From NCBI GenBank assembly GCA_029721435.1, contig CM056587.1, positions 20,034,667 to 20,098,666 on the forward strand: DNA of 64,000 nucleotides. The letters are read 5' to 3'. Source of the DNA: Gymnothorax reevesii. Lineage: Eukaryota > Chordata > Actinopteri > Anguilliformes > Muraenidae. The notes under the pieces were generated by a model. It did not search any database and was not told the DNA's origin. It was given only the letters and a program-made list of their open reading frames with translations. Position numbers and translations under genes: made by a program. Below are positions 35,981 through 47,278 of the stretch, one piece after another. Numbering within the stretch: the stretch's first letter is position 1; each line of letters opens with the position of its first letter.

Positions 35981-37203
35981 GTAAAGTCAGACACTTTTAT
36001 TTTAACCCACCATGTACTGTACAACCAATGAAGCCAGATTGTAACTATTACCCTGACTTTGAACAGTGCCAAGGGGTAGCGTGTTGGGGTAAAGATTTTG
36101 GGTCTACTGTCATTCACATACATGCTACACATGAAAACACAATTTTAAACTGGAAAAATGTGTCTGACGTTACATCGACATCAGCCTCCTTCTGTGTATT
36201 CTTTACAGTTTCTCTGTGTTTTTTGCACCCTGGCTCGTATTTATGATTATTTTCAACAATCCTGACCAGTTGTTGTATCAATACTTCCTTCCGTAAGGTC
36301 CCTGTGCATATACTTCGCTCGATATAAAGTCTGACACTTTTATTCGCTCTATCGAGGTGCGAAACTTTGAGACACTGTAGATTAACTGGCGGTAGTGGTC
36401 TCAATCCCTTGCGCATGCGCAGTCATTAGAGGCACCTCGTTTATGTTTTAGATGAGTTATATACCCCCTGTAGTCGATCACAGAGGCATAGGTTATAAAA
36501 GTGTCTGATGTTACATCGCATCTATCTAATTTAGATTTCTGCTCATATAACTGTACTAATCCAATGTATGTCATTGCTGTTGTGTTTTTCGGGTAAAGAT
36601 ACAAATTATAAAACATCGTGAGCTATATAGGCATCATATCCTATCCCCTGGGGCTGTACTTTGGTTCAAATTATAAAAGTGTCAGACGTTAATTAGTTTT
36701 TCTATTAGAAATACCACTTAGCTTCTGAGTAGCCTCTCCATATTTTAACATAGGATGCCCCCACTATACTATTATCAAATGCAACAGCCATTTACTCAAT
36801 ACTACATACTTTTTTTTTTTCAAATAAATTTTAGGTGGTATAATTTGACTTTGGAAGTGACGTGCAACCTGTTTTGCAGGTGTACTGAGTTCAGAGACGT
36901 TCTGGACATGTTTGGTGATGAAATGAGTGGTATTCCTATACACAGGGATAATAATAAGTGTATGATGCAGATCTAGTGTGCTACACCAAAGTTAATATAG
37001 TGTTCGCAAAAAAACATAAAATATCGACTATCCCCAAATGTTCATTTTGCCATATTTTCAAATCTTTTTAACTTAGGAACTTGCTTTTTGGTATGCAGAC
37101 TCTTGTCTATTGTCCCTGTTTGGATACAAAATTTGGAGCTGATACGAGCATTTTAACTTAAGATTTGTAACATTATAGTAATAAAAGTGTCTGACGTTAC
37201 ACG
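35981..37203. repeat. Six spaced copies of a 20-bp motif at ~170-bp intervals
   Basis: The motif ATAAAAGTGTCTGACGTTAC, often continuing ATCG, occurs in variants at six places. The plus-strand copies are at 36157-36177, 36493-36518, 36671-36692 and 37179-37203. The minus-strand copies are at 35981-36000 and 36321-36343. Centre-to-centre steps are about 174, 169, 172 and 178, then 508 (three times 169). The sequence between copies does not look repeated, so this is not a plain satellite. Several copies contain TATAAAAG. The two copies at 36333 (minus) and 36505 (plus) point away from a perfect NRF1-type palindrome centred at 36416. It could be a regulatory array, subterminal repeats of an unknown DNA transposon, or the relic of a very old tandem repeat. 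Confidence 0.7.
36410..36421. promoter_or_regulatory. NRF1-type palindrome
   Basis: TGCGCATGCGCA is a perfect match to the NRF1 binding consensus. It lies between inverted GAGGTGC (36354-36360) and GCACCTC (36432-36438) half-sites, midway between two oppositely facing copies of the spaced motif described above. Function is inferred from the motif only. Confidence 0.5.
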
Positions 37204-37383
37204 AAAATGGATGGTTATTGTTGCAGGGCCACCAAGACTGACATGTTGGGAGCACAGGGTGTGAATCAGGTTTTTCATGGAGCAAATATGTTGGTCTTTC
37301 ACTGTAATAAAGTTTTTTTAATCAATATTGACTTTCATGATTTGTCTGTCTGTAGGGGTAATTGTGCCATAATTAGCAATTTC

Positions 37384-37420
37384 ATATATATATATATATA
37401 ATATTACTTTTTTTTTTTTT
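37384..37420. repeat. (TA)n and poly-T tract
   Basis: A short perfect TA run is followed by a T13 run and A7. Confidence 0.85.
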
Positions 37421-37870
37421 AAAAAAAGCATAGGGACAACGCTATGAATTTATTCCGCAGACAGAAAAATCCATCAAGACGATAAAGAAACATGCATACA
37501 CTGCAAAAAAAGTCAGTCTTCACATACATTTTGAAGTATGGGCTTGTTGAGTAAACCAGTTGCATCACTGGTCACCTTTGAAGGGAAAGAAACATTTCGC
37601 TAAAAATGAAAGACTGAAATATTTGCCTTATTCTTTGGCTTCTGTTGTGTATGTGTTGAATAAGATACCTTGATGCGACTGCGTTGCTTGAGACTGGCAT
37701 GAGCTGGGGCCAGCATTGCCCTGTATCACATCTGCACGGACCACAAGAGGTTTGCGCCTCAGTGCTGTATGTGATTGCACATGCTCAGTGCTTCAGTGCT
37801 CTCTGAATGCTGATCTTACTACGGTACTACAGAGCAAAAGACAGATATCCATTTCTGAGTAGTTTTCAAG
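37421..37870. other. No gene recognised
   Basis: CACTGCAAAAAAAGTCAGTC at 37499-37518 looks like one end of a CACTGCAAAAAA-type MITE, but no partner end was found. Nothing else is recognised. Confidence 0.4.
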
Positions 37871-37874
37871 CGAG

Positions 37875-38060
37875 TTGTAGCAGCCCAGATTAACCCACTG
37901 CCTCAGCCAAAATATACCCTGGATTATAAAATGTGACTGAATCTGGAGGGTATAATTTGACCTGGGGAGGCTAGCCCAGATTGTACCTGGTGTATAAAAC
38001 AGGCTAGCCGTTTTTAACCCCAGGTGTACTCTGGATTGGATTATACTTTGGCCTGTTACA
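37875..38060. repeat. Degenerate internal repeats (AGCCCAGATT / AGGCTAGCC)
   Basis: AGCCCAGATT occurs at about 37881 and 37973, and AGGCTAGCC at about 37968 and 38004. Variants of TACCCTGGATTATAAAA recur three times (37915, 37987, 38025). The pattern suggests an old duplication of a ~90-bp segment. There is no coding content. Confidence 0.4.
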
Positions 38061-39029
38061 CCGGGATTCCTGCTGGCTTGCTTCTAGCCAAGACTATCAC
38101 TGCCATCAAAGCCACCACATACGTACACTGGCTAATGTGAAACACGCTTCCTCCTGGGCATGGGTATGGTCCTGCCTCTTGTCCGCGGCGAACTCCATTA
38201 CCAGAGGGAAACAAGCCCTCATCACAGGTCTGATTGCTTTCAGTGGAGCGAGACAATGTAGCAATTTCTGGACGTAGAGGCGCGCAGGTATGCCAGGGTT
38301 TATATATGCAAACTCTGAGCTCAGCAGAAATTTTGCTTCCTGTGCCATCCAGGAATGGTCCGGCGTCTCTCTGGAGCTCCTTTGAGACATTAAGTCCCGT
38401 TCCCGAAAGTTTATCCGGTGAAGTGCCAAACTTTTCTGGGCTCTTTGACAATGCGGCTGATTTGAGCGAGCGACAAGCGGCGCAGAGTGGTTAAGTGCAC
38501 TCCAGGACCTGCACTGGCTGGCCCCACGAACACTGCGGCCCTCGAGGACCGGCGGCGTCCCGCAGCGTCTGTCTGCGATACTGAGTTGGCAGACATGCTT
38601 GAGTTACGGAGCTGTGAGTGATGTGGTTTACTGTTGGGGTGAGGGGAAGAGCACAGGTCAGCCTGGGGATGAGTTCATACAAGATGTGGGGGCGGCGCGG
38701 CGCAATCGACACACTGATCCCCCAAGGAGAGGTCTGAGCTGGCCGTTCACTCACTGCAGGAATGTGCAGAACTGGGCAAATAATTGGGGGAAAAAGTAGA
38801 ACAGCTGTTGGACTCAAGAGAAACCTTTGACATACCCTGAGTCAGAGTAAGTTCCCAGCGCAAGAGCAGATAGCCTCTTTCTGTGGGTGATGTATGGTCT
38901 CGGACTACGATAAGTACAGAAATACGGGGCCTAGCAGGACGTAAACGACATGCGGCTCTGAACTGATTATGATGCTAAATTGCTTGCATGTGTTTTTCTT
39001 AAACAAATGGAGAAAATCTGGAGACTATC
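38061..39029. other. No gene recognised; GC- and CpG-richer segment
   Basis: CpG and GC content are raised at about 38150-38600. Overlapping minus-strand frames of 131 and 107 codons (38056-38451 and 38106-38429) lack familiar motifs and look like a by-product of composition. The phrase GGCCCTCGAGGACCGGCGGC (38539-38558) resembles part of a dispersed fish repeat. A small CpG island is possible, with no supported gene. Confidence 0.45.
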
Positions 39030-39055
39030 CTCTCTCTCTCTCTCTCTCTCTCTCT
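39030..39055. repeat. (TC)12 microsatellite
   Basis: A perfect CT/TC dinucleotide run of about 26 bases. Confidence 0.95.
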
Positions 39056-39967
39056 TTGTCTGTCTCCCTGGTTCAATTTCTCGGCGGCGACTAAATGTGT
39101 TTGTGACCTTAAATATTACGAGATACTTCAGAATTGGACAGCAGCCCACAGAAGCACATCATTAAAAAGGCGTTTAAATGTTGCAACAGCCGAAGTCTCT
39201 CCTTGTTTGACTTTGGCTTGCGGCACGATGCAGACTCTGCTTAGAGACCGCATTTCTGCAGCTCCGCAATTAGGAAAACATTTGTAAACAAAAGTAAGCT
39301 CATGAATCATGCACTTGCCCCTCCCTCCAAAAATAAGACAGACTAAATCTGCCCAGGATGCCCATGAGTTTTCAGCTGGCCCCATTGCTGGGTAAATAAC
39401 CTCAGGGGTCATCTCTGGTCTTCCGGTCTTCTTCTGCTCTGACACACATCCAACTTGTCCTAAATGGGGCCTTGTCCTAATGAGCCCCACCAGGACAACC
39501 TCATGTAATAATAGTCATAAATGAAGGAGGGCGGAAGTAGTCAGCAAATATGCAACAGGAGGATAAAACCGAATGAGAAAAATTGCTCGTTCAGTGCGTA
39601 AGAACCAATGTGTTTGCTAGCATTCAAAACATAATTGTAACTATTTTCCCTGCGGGATAAACTTTCAAATTGTGTAGTTTTAGTTATTCTCATTAAGATT
39701 TTTGGTTTCAGAGTACTGCTTTACAGTACATTGTAACTTACAGTATCTGTTGAGGATGAGCTACATCCTGGCAGAAAAGTATTCTTCAGTATGAATATCT
39801 AGAGAACAGATATTTATTATCTGTATCATCAAAAGTCCAGATGTATTTTCATAGGTTTGAACATGGATCCACAAACACCTCAGTCGTGATTCCTTAAGTC
39901 TTCTCAAATATCTATCCCTCAATGCTTTGTAGGGCTTTATGGGCGAAGGTAAAAATCTCTGCCCCTC
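39056..39967. other. No gene recognised
   Basis: A minus-strand frame of 120 codons (39128-39490) shows no domain or splice context I recognise. No repeat family is named. Confidence 0.45.
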
Positions 39968-39983
39968 CACACACGCACACGCT

Positions 39984-40015
<32 letters not shown>

Positions 40016-40034
40016 CACACACGCACGCACACAC
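39968..40034. repeat. (CA)n microsatellite
   Basis: CA repeats with CGCA interruptions and one perfect run of about 14 units. Confidence 0.95.
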
Positions 40035-41603
40035 CCTCTCTCAAAACCCCTGCCACAGTGCGGGCTGTAACATGTATACAGTCCTTCTCCTATCACTATA
40101 CTGTCCAAGCACAGTCCTAAAAGCCTTTGACCATGAACACCACCATCGTTTCCCGTCTCTCTGCTCTCTATCCCCTATCAGACAAGAACAGGGCCCCTCC
40201 TTCTCCAGTCATTATGCCTCTCTGATTCAAATACACACAAAGAGTCTGTTATTGAGGAGAGTTTCCTTAATCCAGACATTCACACAACATGACAAAGTTC
40301 AATAACAATCTTACTTTTCACTTCAACATTAGTGCAAGTGATTAAAGTTTCCAGACCCAGCAAGAACTTCGTGCCAAGTTCTCTTTGTCTCAAACAAAAA
40401 CTTGCTCCTGAAACCAAATATTTAGCAACATTTTGACTGAAAAGTAAAATGTGGCAATATAACCAGCTTAAATTTCAGCTTTGGTGTCAAATCCACTCTG
40501 TACCAGCATGTGTAGCTGGTTTCTTATTCAATGTGAAGTTGTAATCACACTCTCCATTGAAGGTTAAGCTAAAAAAGCATAGTCATGTGCTGTATATGGG
40601 CTGTGTAACATTTTAAACCTATAACATTTTAAACTTATATTTGACCATGGAAAATGTAGAATTCTCCATCTTTCCATGCCAGCCTTATACGAAAGCGTAA
40701 TTATTTATTTCCGCACTGCTCGTTTTCTCGGAGGAATTTGGCTGTACTGAAAGCGCTACCTTAGTGTATGTAGTTCAGTCCCTTATGGAAAATGAAATTC
40801 TTCTCCCTGTTCTCCCTGTTTTATTTTTTATTATTTCAGAGAAAATAGCACTGCCTTGCATTCCAGGGATTCTTCTGCTGTAAAAACAACATTATTGGGA
40901 ATAATTACACGCATGTGTTCAAGCGCTGAGTCTATATCTGAATCCTACCTAGTATTGGAGGAGATAGAATTTGTGAGTGAGTAGTGTATGGTGTGTGCAT
41001 GTGTGGGTGGGCGGGGGAGAGGGGTTTGCGGGTGGTATCATGGAGGCCCTTTCTCACAGCCCGTTTATCAAGGGCTGCCATTGGGGGGCATTGGGTGTGA
41101 GTAGATAGTACATAATCCTTGGCTGTGGATGACGCAGGGAGGGGAATTATGGTCCACAAATTTGCAGCACACATTTTTGTCTAAGGCATAAGAATAACGG
41201 AATAATATCATTTTGTCCTGGGCTGAATTACTCCTGACAGCTCAAGACATACCAACAGAAGCAACACATGATTTACACATGGCTTCTCTAGCTTAAGAGC
41301 TTCTGCTGGAAAAGGGATGACCCTTCTTCTTTTGTTGCTTTTATCAATGTAATAAAATTAACACCTTCTGACGTCTCGTCTCTTTCAGGCTATTTCCCTC
41401 ATTCTTCTCAGCCGACGGGCTTCTGCCAGGCCTGGGCTCTTCCAGGAATCGCTCTTCTGCGCAGTCCTCCAAAGCCGCCCTGATCGTGTGCCAAGCAACT
41501 CACATGGGGCCGCCTGGCCCAACGTCATCAAAGATCTTTGTCTCAGTCCCCATGGGTCTCTGTCGCGCACAGTAAGAAGAAAGAAGATAACGTGTTGCTG
41601 AAT
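40035..41603. other. No gene recognised
   Basis: AT-rich sequence followed by a GC-richer segment at 41380-41580. No exon, RNA gene or named repeat was seen. Confidence 0.5.
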
Positions 41604-41992
41604 ACCCCTCGGCCCTTACAAGATTTCCTGCCTCAAGGTCACAGCGCTAACGTGAAAGGTCAAATTCAGCAAAAAATGCGACGTTGCACATCCATGTGTC
41701 ACAGTGAGTTATCATACCAAATTTAGCGAAACTGTGATAATTAATTGCCGAATACCGACCTGGACAATATTTCCAGGGTATAGGTCACAGAGCTAAGGTC
41801 AACAGTCAAATCCAGCAGAAAACCTGACATTACACATCTAGGGGTCACAGTGAGTTACTATACCAAATTTGGTGAAGCTGCAATAATTAGTTGCTGAGTA
41901 CTGGCCTGTACAAAGTCATGGACGGACGACAGACAACAGACAGACACGCAGGTGACGACAATACCCCTGCGGCCGAAGTCGGCCGAGGGGTA
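41604..41992. mobile_element. MITE-like repeat with 12-bp inverted ends and duplicated core
   Basis: TACCCCTCGGCC (41604-41615) is matched by its exact reverse complement GGCCGAGGGGTA (41981-41992). Inside, a ~130-bp core is present twice in tandem (starting at 41638 and 41783, a 145-bp step). The landmarks GGTCACAG, GTCACAGTGAGTTA, ATACCAAATTT and ATAATTA(A/G)TTG keep the same order in each. GACGGACGACAGACAACAGA follows the second copy. No target duplication was identified. Confidence 0.55.
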
Positions 41993-42100
41993 AAAATTAT
42001 ATGTACATCACATATAGGTGCAATGCTATTAAATAAAACGTCAATGGAGAAAGAAGTGACGCATGCACACTTACTCCAAGCCTCCAATGAATTTTTATTT

Positions 42101-42188
42101 ATTAAATAGGGACAATGTTTCAATCCAACACAGATCATAATGACCAGACCAAGATCCGCGTTGGATTGAAACATCGTCCCTATTTAAT
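42101..42188. repeat. 31-bp-arm hairpin
   Basis: The left arm (42101-42131), beginning ATTAAATAGGGACAATGTTT, pairs with the right arm (42158-42188), ending ACATCGTCCCTATTTAAT, in 29 of 31 positions across a 26-base loop. Upstream, CTCCAAGCCTCCAATGAATT with a T-rich tract (42074-42097) is a phrase I recall from dispersed teleost repeats. The hairpin is therefore probably the terminal part of a mobile element and not a small-RNA gene. Confidence 0.75.
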
Positions 42189-43239
42189 GATTACAAACTT
42201 TTTGGTGGCTCAGGGTAAGTGCACAGGGCTCTCTGTCGCCATGGGCCATCATGAGTTCTTTGTTCAAACATGGATCTCCTTCTGTCCCCAAAATTATTAT
42301 TGTGAACTTTGAACTTGTAGACTTTTGTGATGAACTATGAACCTGTAATGATTTGTGGAAAATACTGGTGGCAGCAGTTACCACGAGCAGTGAAAACAGG
42401 GGGTCCCCACGATGTGAAGTGATATGGGGCCTGGTGCGCCCACTGTTTTCAATCGGCAAGGAGTTAGAGAGCTGCTAAGGCAAGCAGATCTATTTTGGAA
42501 AACTACGGGCACATTATTTCCATAGCTTTCGAGCTCTTGAATGGAGAAAAGTGTGGACCCATTCATTCATTCAGTGAGTATATACTCACCTCAACGGCAT
42601 TGCTGTTCAGTTCTTTTTCCACCTTCCATTCTGAAATAATAAATTTAATGGTATGTTGGCTCTGGAGGGTGTCCAGACAAGTATCGCTGTTTGTTATCAT
42701 AAGACCAGTTTGATTGTCTTAACAACTTAATTTGGAATAGTTGAAACAGCTGGCACCTTTCAGCACACCATCGTACCCCGACCTCAGCAAGTGTCTACAA
42801 CAGACCTGTGTTTAGACCGTCTGTTTGTGGAATGAGCCAAAGGCATAAGTAGGCATAAATAATATTAGTTCACTCAGGATAGGTAGGGCTTGTGTGACAG
42901 ACTTAGGCCCAAATCTAATTCGCTCCCCTGGTCCTACCACTTTGCCCTGTCACTATGTTTTGCAAGTTTCTGTGGATGGTTGGGAACCCAATTTCTCTTT
43001 GTGACCGAGGGGTAGTGGTCAAGGGGTAGGGGTCAAGAAATTTCCCATAAATCTTGACAAACTACAAATAAATAAAAATGGCAGCTTAGACCGGAAAAGA
43101 AGCTCATGAATTTGGGTATATCTTTACAAATAACCATGTGAAAATTGTACAACGTGTAATTCATTGGAATATCACATGCAGTGAGGCAGGTTATCGTTTT
43201 TTTTACGACAAGCATTTCACAAATGTCCCTATTCACACT
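42189..43239. other. No gene recognised
   Basis: No exon, RNA gene or named repeat was recognised before the Harbinger element. Confidence 0.5.
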
Positions 43240-43458
43240 GGCCCCCATCAAATTTGCATAGGATCTGGTGTAGATTCTGGTGTAACCATCAGCGTTCTCC
43301 AGGTGTCACGTCTGATTTACCAAAAGTGTGTGCGTCGCAGATTTTGGTGTAGAACTGGCATGGCATTGATAAATCTGGCAGCTGAAACCATCGTAATTTA
43401 CACGATACGCCCTTATAAATTCATGCTCAGGGAGGCATAGTCCTGCCCACTTTATGAC

Positions 43459-43935
43459 ATGGACGCCCGAAAAACGGCAAAGAAAAAAGAACTGCACTGA
43501 GGAGGAAATAAAAATTATCACGTCTGAGGTGGAGAAAAACTAAATTAGTTATTCGGAAGCCTTAAGAGTGGCATAAATGGAGCCCAGAAGGCTGAAGTTT
43601 GGAAAACTATTGCTGCCGCGGTAAACACTGTTGGGGTGGAAAACCAGAGTGCAGCAGAGGTTTAATTTAATTCATTAATAAATTCAATTTATGGATACCT
43701 GATATTTCATGTTATATAGCCTACAGAACTGACAATCCAAATGCTTTACATGTGGTCTGATTTTAAGATCGCCACCAAAAAATGAGTTGCTGCGCTCAGG
43801 CACAGCAGCGCACGGACCGGTGGAGGCCAACCACACTTGAACCTCCAGCTGTCACCATTCGAGGAGCACGTGGCAGCAGAGCTCTCCCCTACATTGTGGG
43901 AATACGAGGCGGTGGGGACACGGATGAGGGTAATT
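43459..43935 (+). pseudogene. Harbinger MYB-like DNA-binding protein, broken
   Basis: This protein normally partners the Harbinger transposase and carries it to the element ends and the nucleus. Exon 1 starts at ATG 43459 (MDARKTAK). In a shifted frame it reads KKNCTEEEIKIITSEVEKN, then after another shift LFGSLKSGINGAQKAEVWKT with IAAAVNTVG, the SANT/MYB trihelix region. A likely donor is at GAG|GTTTAA near 43659. Exon 2 begins about 43753 with WSDFKIATKK, then a TGA stop. It continues VAALRHSSARTGGGQPHLN, LSPFEEHVAAELSPT and, after one more shift, IRGGGDTDE. The KWSDxKxxxKKRVAA...TGGG...LTPFEExVA...GIxGGxDTDE layout is characteristic of the family. Three frame changes and one stop rule out function. 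Confidence 0.7.
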
Positions 43936-44039
43936 GTTTAAATACAGTCTGCAGAGATCACTCTTCATTATACTTTTATTAGTATCACTCCATGGCATTT
44001 TATTGGGTGCCACAGAAAACGAGCAGCCACCCGTCACCT

Positions 44040-44127
44040 TCCCGAAGGGATCTTCTCTGTGCTGAAAGTTCCTCTCACGTCGGACAGAATCGTATTCCTC
44101 TAACGATAGAGGATCTGCCATTGTCAA
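44040..44127 (-). pseudogene. Harbinger transposase N-terminal fragment
   Basis: On the minus strand from about 44121 the reading is MADPLSLEEYDSVRRERNF then QHREDPF. This resembles the MADPLxLxE...LRRERVFRERxDPF start of fish Harbinger transposases. It ends near a possible splice donor (AAG|GTGACG). The rest of the transposase, including the DDE catalytic core, is not recognisable before the MYB-like exon begins on the opposite strand. The assignment is from memory of the family N-terminus. Confidence 0.5.
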
Positions 44128-44754
44128 AATGTGATCACGGTATTTAGCTAGTTATTTAATGTACTCTTATGGTTACTCAGTTAAAGTGATGACAAAATAA
44201 TGAAAAGTTTGATGAAATGAGTGTAAATGTGCACGTACTAGTAGTAAATTTGATTTTCTAAAATAATTACACGCAAACTTATTTTCCAGTCTGCCTTTAA
44301 TTAACTTGCGTTTCTTTTGTTGTTCAGTAGCTGCTATATATATGACTGGATGAGCATCTGACATACCACACTGCATATCTGCCCAGCCACGCACTGCGCT
44401 TAATCAAATTGATTGTAATTGTCAGCCGTCTGACCTGACAAGCAGGTTGTCTCAAAATATAAGTTTAATTAATTTCTCAACACAGGTGTCTTATTTATTT
44501 ATTTATCCTCTTTACTCATTTTACTAATAAAAACAATAATAGCATGACATCCAAATCGCTGCATGTGGTTTATTAATCATTTTGACAGCTACACTTGTTC
44601 GTGCATGTTGTACAATGAGCGTACACCTGGTCAGACCTGGCGTGAGATTTTTGCGGACCGTTCGCTCTCATTCAGATTGATAAATACCGATCCTTGCAGG
44701 AGATTTGGCGTACAACCATTTTTTTGGTGTATGCACGTTTGATAAATGAGGGCC

Positions 44755-47278
44755 AATGTCACCAGAGCCTTTCATTAAATGGGGATTTGTATTATTATCA
44801 ACTATTAAGCAGAAATTAATGTTCCAAGCATTCAAATTTGATGTCCCTACCCTACTCTAATACTGTTATCAGCGTCAGTAGGGCATGACTGTAAGAGCAT
44901 GAGTTGCTGTGGTAATGTGTAGAAAAGAGTCCCATTTCCCGGGTAAGGATTTTAACTCCAACCCCTTGTAGCTCCATTCTGAGAGGCCACAACTCTGTTG
45001 AGGGTACTCTGGAGCTGGAATTAGGGTACTGTATTGCAAAGGGTCGGGGAATGGGATTGGGCCTTAGGCTGAAGGCTTCAGTCTTCAGCCAGGGACATCT
45101 TATATCCCAAAACCTTCCAACAGTTGTCTGAGTAGACCGCAGTAAATGAACAAGTTAAAGCCTGCTGGAAAAGATTACGGAGGATAGGCTCAGCAAGACA
45201 ATAGCCCTGAAAGAAGCTACTAGACAGGGGACAAATGCCAGACATCTCTGACTGACAGTTGGAAAAACCACATGCCTGTGCAAATAACAGATTAAACATA
45301 CGGATGTAATTTCTGAGTATCTAGAGCAGAAAATCTTCACAGCGACACTGGGGACAAAAAATCCTAGAGAAAAATGTTTAATATTTAGTTAGTGTTGGCC
45401 TGGATTTGCAGTTATGAGCTGGAGCAGCAGTCTTAGCATGACTGGATAATCTAATGATACTAAAGCCTAATCTGCTGCTGATGTTACCAGGATATTTAAG
45501 TCAGTCAGAAACCGCCCCCTGATGATGTCAGAAGGGCTGTGTCTAATAGAGATTTCCAGCCAGTGATAGCGGGAATCCTGTCTCATAGCCTTGCTTAGAG
45601 GGTGATGATGGTATTCGCTCATGTATTTTTCCTGTGATTTTGCATAAAAATAATTAAAAACGGTACAATCGGGACACTTACATCATTTACCATTTATTAC
45701 AGAACGACGTGTATTAGAGTTTGGCAGTGACTTTGCTCGAGTGATGCTGAGGAACAATCTAAGCAAACATGACACAGACAGTCCCTGAGATCACAGACCC
45801 CCAGCAGAGCCTGAGATTCTTTAGTTTAGATTAATTAACACAAAATGAACAGATGCTGCTTCCAATTAACAATGTCATTTATGAAGAATGAGGCTGGCAG
45901 GTAGGAGAGGTGAGATGCAGATCTTTAGTAGACCAGAGTGGGAGCAGTGGGAGGCCACAGAGCCGGAGAAATGAATGAACACTGCCTCAGTCATAAAAGC
46001 TCGCCAATTGGGTTGGAGATTCTGAAGTCAAGAATGACTGGACAGAAATGGGCTTGTGACCAGCCTTATATCCATGTCTGCCTGAAATAATGCTAAAACT
46101 CCATTTGATCATGCAAAGCTCAGCCCTCAGCTCTCAACTGCATTTCTGGTGGACCATTTGCCTGTCCAATCAAATCAACCTTTTTAGGACAATGAACTGA
46201 TAAAAAAAAAATATTTCAAGATAAAATCCATTGCAAGTTGAAGTTGCTTGTTTATTAAGATGCAAAATAAAACTTAATAGAATTATTTTGACAAGCTACT
46301 AAAGCAATGAGAGATGGAAATAAACATCACTCTCTTGACCAACCATACGAATTTATTTTAAAATCAGCAGCTGTAAAAGTTACAGTATATTTTCGTAGTT
46401 GTCTGTATGTAGCTGATTGTATAACCTGCAAGTTTTATCGTTTCAGAAATACCGCTTGTATGCAGTCCAATTAGCCAAACATTAGGGCAAAAGTAAGGAC
46501 AGGTATGCAATTAGGCACAAAATTACAAATTAAAACTGTGAGATCACATGTTCTCTCTCTTCACTCACCGCCTCTTTAGAGGACAGAACACAAGCCTTCA
46601 AAACGCGGCACAAATTAATTTCTGAATCACAATCGCCCCTCTGTCTATTTGCCTTGTTCTCCCTTATTTAGGTGAGCCCCCGCCCCCCTCCACCACAGCA
46701 TGTCCCTGACAGTTCCCCCCGTCCCAACTCCCACAGTTAAGAGTGACCAGGGCAACCCCTTCTGTCAGTGGTGCCGTTTGGTACGGCGCTGAAAATGGCC
46801 GTCTTCCGCCCGACGCTGAAGATCCAACGCTTCTGCCTCTGATCTCTTGCCGAGGTGCCGTTACTCATTAGGCCCTGCACTCCCTCCCCTGCCCGTCCTG
46901 TCCCGGCCGGGCCGTTTGATCAGGACCCCGAGCCCCCCCATCTCTCCGCCTCTCTGTCACAGCGTGTTTGTCCGTTCTGTCACTCCCATCAATCTCCTCG
47001 AAATCTAGGTCGGTTAAACCCTCCACTGGTCTGTCACTGGTGACTTTATTGAGCTCATCTCTTTGTCTTAAACTTTCAGTGAATCATAGAGCCTCCGGAT
47101 GAACTCAGTACATTAACAGTATAGAGGTTAAGTTTCTTGCCTGCGCCCAAAAGAAACCGAAGACAATTCAATGTCAAAAAATAATCTCTAATGTTGTGGC
47201 CTTTGATTTTAAACTTGTGAGTTATTGTTTATAATAATGTTAATTATTACCTTTTGACCATGAGAACTGGCAGGGAAT
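44755..47278. other. No gene recognised; GC-rich tail
   Basis: AT-rich non-coding sequence. GC content rises at 46670-47040, with C-rich runs and CpGs. The short frame there (46855-47043, +) has no familiar motif. Confidence 0.5.

Larger units (their letters stand above)
43240..44754. mobile_element. PIF/Harbinger-type element, internally shortened
   Basis: The left end GGCCCCCATCAAATTTGCAT and the reverse complement of the right end, GGCCCTCATTTATCAAACGT then GCATACACC, are related terminal repeats with a small gap. Between them are the two genes typical of Harbinger elements: a MYB-like DNA-binding protein on the plus strand and the beginning of a transposase on the minus strand. Intact fish Harbingers are usually about 3-4 kb, so this 1.5-kb copy has lost most of the transposase. 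A 3-bp target duplication is not evident. Confidence 0.65.

Noticed and set aside
35981..37203. CRISPR-like array (spaced repeats)
   Set aside because: Repeats are imperfect, occur in both orientations, and spacers of ~150 bp do not fit CRISPR; the DNA is clearly vertebrate.
38056..38451. 131-codon minus-strand frame in a CpG-richer segment
   Set aside because: A second frame on the same strand is equally open, which is typical of GC-rich sequence with few stops; no motif was recognised.
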